Source of the DNA: Thermobifida fusca NBRC 14071 = JCM 3263
GTDB lineage: Bacteria; Actinomycetota; Actinomycetes; Streptosporangiales; Streptosporangiaceae
Length of the DNA: 64,000 nt
NCBI RefSeq assembly: GCF_001592045.1
Contig: NZ_BCWB01000034.1
Coordinates: 49,353 to 113,352 of the forward strand
Direction: 5' to 3'
The number at the start of each line of letters is the position of its first letter. Within the stretch, counting starts at the first letter, position 1. Position numbers and translations under genes: made by a program. This document shows, one piece after another, positions 14,834 to 22,615 of this stretch. The notes below the pieces were generated by a model that saw only the letters and a program-made list of their open reading frames with translations, did not search any database and was not told the origin of the DNA.

Positions 14834-17638
14834 ATGACCGAGACGGTGAGCGGCTCTGCCACGCGTAAAGGCAGAAAACCTCGCAGGGGGGTGAAGATCC
14901 AACGCGTCTTCACCACTCCTGGAGTCCACCCCTACGACACTGTGGAGTGGGAACGCCGCGACGTCGTCATGACCAACTGGCGCGATGGCTCGGTCAACTT
15001 CCGGCAGGATGGGGTCGAATTCCCCAAGAGCTGGTCGATGAACGCCACCCAGATCGTGGCCAGCAAGTACTTCCGCGGCGCCTTGGGCACCCCGCAACGC
15101 GAGTGGAGCCTCAAACAGCTCATCGACCGGGTCGTCGACACCTACACCGCAGCCGGTCGGGAGCACGGCTATTTCGCCTCCGACGAGGACGCTGAGATCT
15201 TCGATCACGAGCTCAAGTACGCCCTCGTCCACCAGATGTTCAGCTTCAACTCCCCGGTCTGGTTCAACGTCGGAACCTCGTCGAAGGCGCAGGTCTCCGC
15301 CTGCTTCATCCTGTCGGTGGACGACACCATGGAGTCGATCCTCGACTGGTACAAGGAGGAGGGGCTGATCTTCAAGGGCGGCTCCGGCGCGGGGGTGAAC
15401 CTCTCTCGCATCCGCTCTAGCAAGGAGCTGCTCTCCTCTGGTGGAACCGCGTCCGGCCCGGTGTCCTTCATGCGCGGCGCCGACGCCTCTGCCGGAACCA
15501 TCAAATCCGGGGGCGCCACCCGGCGGGCCGCCAAAATGGTGGTCCTCGACGTCGACCACCCAGACATCGAAGAGTTCATCGAATGCAAGGCACGCGAAGA
15601 ACGCAAGATCCGGGTGCTGCGCGACGCCGGCTTCGACGTGGACCTGGGCGGCGCTGACATCATCAGCGTCCAGTACCAGAACGCCAACAACTCCGTGCGG
15701 GTCTCCGACAAGTTCATGCGTGCCGTGGAGAACGATGAGGATTTCGACCTCATCGCCCGCACCACCGGGGAAGTCATCAGCAAGGTCCGGGCCCGGGACC
15801 TGTTCCGCAAGATGGCTCAGGCCGCCTGGGAGTGCGCGGACCCGGGCATCCAGTACGACGACACCATCAACGACTGGCACACCACGCCGGAAAGCGGTCG
15901 GATCACTGCCAGCAACCCCTGCTCCGAGTACGTCCACCTGGACAACTCGTCCTGCAACCTGGCTTCGATCAACCTGATGAAGTTCCTCGACGAGGATGGC
16001 TCGTTCCGCGTCGAGGAGTTCGAACGGCTCACCGAGCTGGTCATCACGGCGATGGACATCTCCATCTGCTTCGCCGACTTCCCCACCGAGAAGATCGCCG
16101 AGACCACCCGCGCGTACCGCCAGCTCGGTATCGGCTACACCAACCTGGGCGCCCTGCTCATGGCGACCGGGCACGCCTACGACTCCGACGGGGGCCGCTC
16201 GGTGGCTGCCGCGATCACCTCGCTGATGACCGCCGCGGCCTACCGGCGCAGCGCGGAACTGGCCGGGGTCGTCGGCGCCTACGAGGGCTACGCCAAGAAC
16301 GCGGAGGCCCACAAGCGCGTCATGCGCAAGCACGCGGCAGCCAACGACGCACTCCGCCCGGTCGGACAGTTGGAGAAGCCGATCCACGACGCCGCCACCC
16401 GCGCGTGGAAGGAGTGCCTGGAACTCGGGGAACGCCACGGATGGCGCAACGCCCAGGCCAGCCTGCTCGCCCCCACCGGCACCATCTCCTTCATGCTCGA
16501 CTGCGACACCACCGGCATCGAGCCCGACTTCTCCCTGGTCAAGATCAAGAAGCTCGTGGGCGGCGGGTCCATGAAGATCGTCAACCAGGGCATTCCGCGG
16601 GCGCTGCGCACCCTCGGCTACAACGAAGACCAGATCCAGGCCATCGTCGACTACGTCGCTGAGCACGGCCACGTCGTCGACGCCCCTGAACTGCGCCCGG
16701 AACACTACGAGGTTTTCGACTGCGCCACCGGCAAGCGCTACATCCGACCCATGGGCCACGTGGAGATGATGGCGGCAGTCCAGCCGTTCCTCTCCGGCGC
16801 GATCTCAAAGACCGTCAACCTGCCCGAGGAAGCCACGGTCGAGGACTTCGAACGCCTCTACTTCGAAGGCTGGAAGAAGGGCCTCAAGGCGCTCGCGGTC
16901 TACCGCGACAACTGCAAGGTCGGCCAGCCGTTGTCCACCACGAAGAAGGAAGAGGAGAAGAAGGAGGAGTCCCGCCCCGTCGAGCTCCGGAGCCCGGTGC
17001 GGCGCCGGCTGCCGAAGCGGCGTCCCAGCCAGACCATCTCCTTTACGGTCGGGGGTGCTGAAGGCTACATCACCGCCGGCTCCTACCCCGACGACGGGTT
17101 GGGCGAAGTGTTCCTCAAACTCGGCAAGCAGGGCTCTACGCTCGCCGGGATCATGGACGCCTTCTCCATCGCGATCTCCATCGCGCTGCAGTACGGGGTG
17201 CCGCTGCAGACCTACGTGGAGAAGTTCACCAACATGCGCTTCGAACCGGCGGGGATGACCGACGACCCCGACATCCGGATGGCGCAGTCGGTCGTGGACT
17301 ACATCTTCCGCCGCCTCGCCCTGGACTACCTGCCGTACGAGGAGCGCGCCGCACTCGGCGTCTTCACCGCGGAAGAGCGGGCTGCCCAGGCCGCCGGCGA
17401 GGACCCGGCCCAGGTCGCTGCCCAAGTGGTCACCTACGCCCAGTCCGCGCCGGTCACCGAGACGCTGACCGCGCCTCCGGAACCGGAGCCGAAGCCGCGG
17501 AGTACGGTGGAGTCCACGGAGTCCCGCAAAGAGTTCAGCGCTGACGCGCCGCTCTGCGTGAGCTGCGGCACCAAGATGCGGCCGTCCGGAAGCTGCTACG
17601 TCTGCGAAGGCTGCGGCTCGACCAGCGGCTGCAGCTAA
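14834..17638 (+). CDS. nrdJ: Class II, adenosylcobalamin-dependent ribonucleotide reductase
   Basis: 934 residues; makes dNDPs without oxygen or a separate radical subunit, using adenosylcobalamin. The active-site triad is in SNPCSEY: Asn361, Cys363 (thiyl radical) and Glu365. A cysteine-rich tail (CVSCGTKM ... CYVCEGCGSTSGCS) provides the redox-active pair that re-reduces the enzyme. I start at ATG 14834, ten bases after GGGGAG; the frame is open 72 bases further to a GTG without a ribosome site. No cobalamin riboswitch was found upstream. The lysine/glutamate-rich stretch at about residues 705-720 is a probable linker to the C-terminal domain. Confidence 0.96.
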   Translation: MTETVSGSATRKGRKPRRGVKIQRVFTTPGVHPYDTVEWERRDVVMTNWRDGSVNFRQDGVEFPKSWSMNATQIVASKYFRGALGTPQREWSLKQLIDRVVDTYTAAGREHGYFASDEDAEIFDHELKYALVHQMFSFNSPVWFNVGTSSKAQVSACFILSVDDTMESILDWYKEEGLIFKGGSGAGVNLSRIRSSKELLSSGGTASGPVSFMRGADASAGTIKSGGATRRAAKMVVLDVDHPDIEEFIECKAREERKIRVLRDAGFDVDLGGADIISVQYQNANNSVRVSDKFMRAVENDEDFDLIARTTGEVISKVRARDLFRKMAQAAWECADPGIQYDDTINDWHTTPESGRITASNPCSEYVHLDNSSCNLASINLMKFLDEDGSFRVEEFERLTELVITAMDISICFADFPTEKIAETTRAYRQLGIGYTNLGALLMATGHAYDSDGGRSVAAAITSLMTAAAYRRSAELAGVVGAYEGYAKNAEAHKRVMRKHAAANDALRPVGQLEKPIHDAATRAWKECLELGERHGWRNAQASLLAPTGTISFMLDCDTTGIEPDFSLVKIKKLVGGGSMKIVNQGIPRALRTLGYNEDQIQAIVDYVAEHGHVVDAPELRPEHYEVFDCATGKRYIRPMGHVEMMAAVQPFLSGAISKTVNLPEEATVEDFERLYFEGWKKGLKALAVYRDNCKVGQPLSTTKKEEEKKEESRPVELRSPVRRRLPKRRPSQTISFTVGGAEGYITAGSYPDDGLGEVFLKLGKQGSTLAGIMDAFSIAISIALQYGVPLQTYVEKFTNMRFEPAGMTDDPDIRMAQSVVDYIFRRLALDYLPYEERAALGVFTAEERAAQAAGEDPAQVAAQVVTYAQSAPVTETLTAPPEPEPKPRSTVESTESRKEFSADAPLCVSCGTKMRPSGSCYVCEGCGSTSGCS

Positions 17639-17669
17639 CCGACTGCAGGGCATCCCCGCAGCCACGTCC

Positions 17670-17699
17670 CGCGAGGGCGGCCACCCGGCCGCCCTCGCG
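17670..17699 (+). terminator. Terminator after nrdJ
   Basis: CGCGAGGGCGGCC (17670-17682) and GGCCGCCCTCGCG (17687-17699) form a perfect 13-base stem with a four-base loop (ACCC), 31 bases after the nrdJ stop. Confidence 0.8.
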
Positions 17700-17844
17700 C
17701 ATTTTGGGACGGTTGCTCTCTTGTTACTCGGAAGTCCGTATCCCTGTGAAAGGATGCCGGGACCGCGGAGGAATCGGAACCAGACGAGTGTCCACCGCGT
17801 CTGGACAGTATGTCCTCAACATCAATGGAGAGGAGTCCTCGCCT

Positions 17845-19461
17845 ATGTCCTTTGCGCAAGCCGTGCGCGGGGCAGCAAGCGCGATCGCCCAAGGAGGCGA
17901 TCCGCGCCAGGTGCTCAGCGACGCTGTCGACCAGGCAGCTGAGCAGTATGGACTCGACCCCGCGGACTTCCTGGCCGCACGCGACCAGAACGCTTCCGTG
18001 GGCACCCGGATCGAACAGCAGACCACGTCTCTAGCCAACGCGGGCGAGGCACTCAACCGCAGCCGCTACGAGCGCGGCCCCGAGGGACCCGTCCACGTCA
18101 TCTGCCCCATGGTGATCCCGCGCGGCCGCACCGCGCGAGCCCTGCTCCCAGTGATCCTGCTCGTGATGCTAGGACTGGTGGGCAGCCTCGTCACCCTGCC
18201 GCTGCCGCACGCCACCATGATCTTCTTCGGTCCCCACTACTGGGTGCTGACCGCCGCGATCGGCGCCTTCAGCTGGTGGCGGCAGGGCATGGTCATGGTG
18301 CCCGACGGCTGCGTCGCGCTGATCAGCAAGTTCGGGAAGCTGGAGCAGGTCGTCGGTCCTGGCCGGGTCACCCTGCTCAACCCGTGGAAGCGGGTGTCCT
18401 ACATCATCAACACGACCCGGGAATACCCCTTCAACGCCCCGATCCGGGAGGCGCCCACCAGGAGCGGCGTCAAAGCCTCGGTCGACCTGTTCCTCCAGTT
18501 CCGCATTGAAGACCCCATCGAGTTCGTCTTCACCCTGGGCGCGGTCCAAGGCTTCCAGGACAAGCTCAACAACGCCATCAGTGAGACGACCCGCAGCCTC
18601 ATCTACGAACAGGAGGCCGCGAAGATCTACGACCTGGTCGGGGAGAACACCACCCGCCTGCTGGAGCAGCTCAACCAGCAGTTCCTGCCCGCGGTGCGCT
18701 TGACCAGTGTCAACATCACCCACGCGGAGCCGTCCAGCCAGGAGTACCGCATGAACCTGGCCGCACCCGAGATGGTGCGGGTGGCGAAAGAGGCCTACAC
18801 CTACGAGTACCAGCTCCAGCTCCGCAAAGAGCAGAACGAGGGAGACCTCAACAAGGAGCTCGCCTCCCTCAACGAGACCCTCTCCGGGATCCAGGCAGAG
18901 ATCGCCCAGTACCAGGCGCAGATGGACACCGCCTTGGAGCGGGAGACCAACCGCGCCCGTGCCCTGGCCCGGCAGCGGTTCGTCGAGGCGGAGAGCACCG
19001 CGCAGGCCAATGCCGCGCTGCTGGAAGCGCAAGCCCTGGACATCCGCGCGGTCAGCGCGGCTGAGGCCCCCGAGATCCTCAACTACCGCTTCCAACAGGA
19101 CCTGCTGGACAAGCTGGAAGCGGTGGCGGACAGTCTGCCGCAGCTCGTACAGGTCGGCGACGGCGACGCAGCCATCGACTTCCTCCGCGTGGCGCAGCAG
19201 CTCATCGGCGGCACGGACCCGGTGCTCTTCTCCGACGAAGAGATCGCCGCGCTCCGTACCCGGCTCGCCGAAATCCAGGAGCGTATCGCTGCCCGCGAAC
19301 CCGAGATCGCCGCACTGCTCGGCGAGCAGGAAACGCCCCAGGCCACTGAGGCAACCCTCGCGGAGCAGAGCCCGGCATCGGAGGGGGAAGCAGGGGGCAG
19401 CCCGTCCCCCGGTGAGCCGCACACGGCGCACTACGACTCCGACCAGTGGGGAGGCCAGTGA
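17845..19461 (+). CDS. SPFH/band 7 membrane protein A
   Basis: 538 residues from ATG 17845 with GAGAGGAG upstream. A helical N-terminal part (1-80) leads into two membrane segments (about 98-118 and 130-145), then an SPFH domain (about 148-340; VMVPDGCVALISKFGKLEQVVGPGRVTLLNPWKRV), a coiled coil (about 330-410) and a Glu/Pro-rich tail. SPFH proteins (flotillin, stomatin, HflK/C) form large oligomeric cages or membrane microdomains. Its stop overlaps the start of a paralogue by one base, so the two are probably made in equal amounts and assemble together. It is longer at both ends than typical prokaryotic stomatins. Substrate or client is unknown. Confidence 0.85.
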   Translation: MSFAQAVRGAASAIAQGGDPRQVLSDAVDQAAEQYGLDPADFLAARDQNASVGTRIEQQTTSLANAGEALNRSRYERGPEGPVHVICPMVIPRGRTARALLPVILLVMLGLVGSLVTLPLPHATMIFFGPHYWVLTAAIGAFSWWRQGMVMVPDGCVALISKFGKLEQVVGPGRVTLLNPWKRVSYIINTTREYPFNAPIREAPTRSGVKASVDLFLQFRIEDPIEFVFTLGAVQGFQDKLNNAISETTRSLIYEQEAAKIYDLVGENTTRLLEQLNQQFLPAVRLTSVNITHAEPSSQEYRMNLAAPEMVRVAKEAYTYEYQLQLRKEQNEGDLNKELASLNETLSGIQAEIAQYQAQMDTALERETNRARALARQRFVEAESTAQANAALLEAQALDIRAVSAAEAPEILNYRFQQDLLDKLEAVADSLPQLVQVGDGDAAIDFLRVAQQLIGGTDPVLFSDEEIAALRTRLAEIQERIAAREPEIAALLGEQETPQATEATLAEQSPASEGEAGGSPSPGEPHTAHYDSDQWGGQ

Positions 19462-20813
19462 TGAGTCAGCCGGTCAGCCGCGGGAACTCCACCATCAAAG
19501 AGGCGCTCGCCTCCTGGGGTGACATTGCCCGCCTGCTGCGCGGCGGCGACCAGGGGGCGCTGGTCCCCGTCGTGATTCCCCGGGACAGCCGCGGGCTCAA
19601 ATGGATGACCTTCGTGTGGGTGGGGATCTACCTGGTCCTGACCGCGCTGGTCGCCGCCCTGGCCGCAGGGGAGATCGTCGGGACGGTCATCGCGGTCCCC
19701 GCCCTGTTCTTCGGGATCATCTCGCTCGCCCTCGCCCTGCTGTGGTGGTGGCGCTCCTCCATCGTGGAGATCGAACAGGGCACCACGGGGGTGCTCACCA
19801 AGTTCGGGGCTATCGTCGCGGAGCTCGGACCGGGACGCCACTACCTGTGGCACCCGTGGACCCGCGTCGACTTCGTGGTGGACACCTCCACCGAAATCCC
19901 CTACAACGCCCCCGTGCTCGCCTGCCCCACCAAAGAGAACGTTCCGCTCAAGTCGATCGAGTTCTTCCTGAAGTTCCGGATCACGAACGCGACCGCCTTC
20001 GTCCGCACCATCGGCGCCAGCAACTTCGACCTGGTGCTGTCCAGCGCAGTGCAGGATGCGATCCGCCAACGCAGCCGCCTGGTGCAGACGGAGAACGCCC
20101 ACGACCTGCGGGGCTCGGATGTCGCGGACATGCAGGAGCTGCTGAACCGGCAGCTCAGCCGGTACGGGGTGCAGATCATGGGCTGCAACATCCCCGACGT
20201 GCAGCTCCCCGACCAGTACCAGCAGCACTTGTCCACCCGGGAGCGGGTCGCCAAGGAGATGGTCGCCTACGAGCAGGAGTGGGAGCTGATCCGCAAGCGC
20301 CGCATCGACACGCTCCTGATGGACATCGAACGGTCCAAGAAGACCCGGGATGCCAAGATCGTCGAGGTCAACGCGGCGTTGAACCGGGCTCGCCAGGACG
20401 TGGCGCAGATGCTGGAGGAGCAGGAGACCGAGGCGCAGCGGGTGCGCTACGAGATCGAGACGCGGGGCCGGACCAACTTGGTCGCCGCCATCAACGAAGC
20501 CACTGCGCAGCGGCGGCTCGCCACCGCCTACCGCGACAACCAGGCGATGCTCCGCTACGAGCTGGCCCGGCGTCGACTGGAAGTGGGCGCCAAGCTCGCC
20601 GAACAGGCCCCCACTCCGGTAGTGGTGCGCACCGGCTCAGGGGCAGGGGACACGTCCGCGCTGTCCACGCTTCTGCTCGCCCAGCTTCTGCCGGGGATCA
20701 CGGAACGCCGGACGAGCGGGCTCGGCTCCGTCATCGGTGCGCGCATCGAGGAAGGGGACGCGGTCCAGCAGGCGCAGGAGGCCATCGCCCACTACCGCCA
20801 GCAGGATCGGTAG
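19461..20813 (+). CDS. SPFH/band 7 membrane protein B
   Basis: 450 residues, start ATG 19461 overlapping the previous stop (TGATG), with GGGGAGG seven bases upstream. Two membrane segments (about 47-69 and 74-97) precede an SPFH domain (IVEIEQGTTGVLTKFGAIVAELGPGRHYLWHPWTRVDFVVDT), followed by a charged coiled coil (MLEEQETEAQRVRYEIETRG) and a C-terminal stretch (PTPVVVRTGSG ... LLAQLLPGITERRTSG). Both proteins carry a VIPR motif just before the first membrane segment, supporting common ancestry. By analogy with HflK/HflC they may form a hetero-oligomer; that is inference. Confidence 0.85.
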   Translation: MSQPVSRGNSTIKEALASWGDIARLLRGGDQGALVPVVIPRDSRGLKWMTFVWVGIYLVLTALVAALAAGEIVGTVIAVPALFFGIISLALALLWWWRSSIVEIEQGTTGVLTKFGAIVAELGPGRHYLWHPWTRVDFVVDTSTEIPYNAPVLACPTKENVPLKSIEFFLKFRITNATAFVRTIGASNFDLVLSSAVQDAIRQRSRLVQTENAHDLRGSDVADMQELLNRQLSRYGVQIMGCNIPDVQLPDQYQQHLSTRERVAKEMVAYEQEWELIRKRRIDTLLMDIERSKKTRDAKIVEVNAALNRARQDVAQMLEEQETEAQRVRYEIETRGRTNLVAAINEATAQRRLATAYRDNQAMLRYELARRRLEVGAKLAEQAPTPVVVRTGSGAGDTSALSTLLLAQLLPGITERRTSGLGSVIGARIEEGDAVQQAQEAIAHYRQQDR

Positions 20814-20840
20814 TCCATCGGAAAACAGCCACGACAGACA

Positions 20841-20873
20841 GTGCGGGGGTGGGCTGGAAGCCCACCCCCGCAC
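20841..20873. terminator. Bidirectional terminator
   Basis: GTGCGGGGGTGGGCT (20841-20855) and AGCCCACCCCCGCAC (20859-20873) make a perfect 15-base stem with a three-base loop, between converging genes 20813 (+) and 20890 (-). Confidence 0.8.
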
Positions 20874-20889
20874 GTGGTTGCGGCCGAGG

Positions 20890-21579
20890 TCAGTGCTCGG
20901 TCCAGGAGTACCATTCGCCTCCGATGTGCTCGTAGACCCGGTTGCCGTGACCGGGCACGAACACGTCGGTCGGCAGCACTTTGGGGCTGTAGGCCAGCCC
21001 CGACTTCTTCAGCAGCCCGGCACCCTCCACAGTGAACAACGTCACACCTTCGAGCTCGGTGACCTCACTCACCGGGTAGAAACCCGTCCACTGCTCCTCC
21101 GGGAGGAGCACCGTGGAAGAGTTGGAGGTGGCTCGCAGCCGCAGCAGGTCGTCGGCTGACGCGTCCACCCGCGCCTGCAAGGGGACATCCGCGAGGGAGA
21201 GCACCACAGCGGCGAGGGCGATCAGCGGTGGAGTGAGCCAGCGCAGCCAGTAGTAGCGGATCATTGGCCGGGCCACCGTCATCGCGATGCCCAGCCGCAG
21301 CGCACCCATGGTGGCGAGCAGCGCACCCCCGCCGAGGCCCAGGATGAAGCTGGGCAGGTGGCCACCGGGCACGCTGTCCTCGTACAGCAGCACCAAGGCC
21401 ACGATGACGCAGCTAGGCAGGTACAGCACCCCCGGGGGACGCGACGCCCAGGAGATGATCCGCTGGGCAAGGGTCGGCCGAGGCGCAATAGAGATGAGTT
21501 TGGCGACCGATTCCTCCCCGGTCCCTGGCTGTCCACCCTGTGGTGCGGGTCCAGTGGGCTCGGGAGTGGCGGCGGACAT
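20890..21579 (-). CDS. Membrane protein of unknown function
   Basis: 229 residues if it begins at ATG 21579 (MSAATPEPTG); the frame is open further upstream, where it would overlap rnhB, so the start is uncertain and no clear ribosome site is visible. After about 45 polar residues come three to four membrane segments (PSCVIVALVLLYED, FILGLGGGALLATMGAL, PPLIALAAVVLSLADVPL), then an external C-terminal domain with LPTDVFVPGHGNRVYEHIGGEWYSWTEH. I do not recognise the family. It diverges from rnhB and converges on the SPFH pair. Confidence 0.65.
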   Translation of the reverse strand: MSAATPEPTGPAPQGGQPGTGEESVAKLISIAPRPTLAQRIISWASRPPGVLYLPSCVIVALVLLYEDSVPGGHLPSFILGLGGGALLATMGALRLGIAMTVARPMIRYYWLRWLTPPLIALAAVVLSLADVPLQARVDASADDLLRLRATSNSSTVLLPEEQWTGFYPVSEVTELEGVTLFTVEGAGLLKKSGLAYSPKVLPTDVFVPGHGNRVYEHIGGEWYSWTEH

Positions 21580-21770
21580 GAGGAGGCAGCCCCCAACAGA
21601 ACAAAGGAACACGTGGAACGGAAAACAAGCGAACGGGCACGGTAACCCCACGAGGGAGCGGCCGCAGGGACGGCCGTGTGGGGCAGCCCGTATCTCTCCC
21701 AGAATAGGGGAAGCGGAGAGACCGACGTGCGCTACCGCGGAGTAGTGCGGAATCTCGCTACTCTGGCCGA

Positions 21771-22466
21771 ATGGTGAAGGCATCAGCGACGATTCCCCCG
21801 CCGACCTACGACGTGGAACAGGAGCTCATCGCAGCGGGCGCCCGGGTCGTCGCCGGGCTTGACGAGGTAGGGCGCGGCGCCTGGGCCGGCCCTGTCCTGG
21901 TCTGCGCGGCGATCACCGACGGCTCGCCTCCCCCGGAAGGGCTCACCGACTCCAAACGGCTCACCCCGCGGCGGCGTACCGCCATGGCCGAACAGGTGCG
22001 TTCCTGGGTCCGCGGCTACGCCTTCGGCCAGGCCTCGCCCGCGGAAATCGACCGGCTCGGCATGACCGAGGCGCTTCGGTTGGCTGCCCACCGGGCGCTC
22101 GACGCCCTGCCGGTGCGCCCCGATGCGGTCATCGTGGACGGCAAGCACGACTACGTCGGTGCCCCGTGGACCGTGCGTACCCACGTCAAAGCCGACCTGA
22201 CCTGCGTCAGTGTCGCGGCAGCCTCGGTCCTCGCCAAAGTGCACCGCGATGCGCTCATGGCCGAGCTGGACGCCGAGTACCCCGGCTACGGTTTCGCTAC
22301 GGGAGCGGGCTACCCTTCGCCGGTCCACCGCGCAGCGCTGGCCGAACACGGGCCCACCCCCCACCACCGGCTGTCCTGGTCCTACCTGGACCGGCTGCCG
22401 CGCTGGCGCCATCTGCGCGTGGTCCGGGACAGCGCCGTGGACGGCCAGTTGAGCCTTCTGGACTGA
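21771..22466 (+). CDS. rnhB: Ribonuclease HII
   Basis: 231 residues; cuts RNA in RNA-DNA hybrids and starts removal of misincorporated ribonucleotides. The family signature AGLDEVGRG carries Asp31 and Glu32; the further metal ligands are in VIVDGKHDY and [21 protein letters not shown]. The C-terminal HRLSW motif is typical. Start ATG 21771. Full length. Confidence 0.96.
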
Positions 22467-22615
22467 GCCCGTCCGCAGGAGGGCCCGGCCCGCTCCGGTC
22501 CGCGACACGCGCAGCGCTCCTTACGCGACACGCGCGGTAAGCGGCAGTATGGAACGCGAGCCGGTACGAGTGTCCCTGAAACAGGGCGCACAGGGCATAT
22601 CGCGAAAGGGGCAGC

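Noticed and set aside
14630..16759. Long open frames opposite nrdJ and other high-GC genes
   Set aside because: Antisense frames stay open because third positions are nearly all G or C; their proteins are low-complexity mirror images of real genes.
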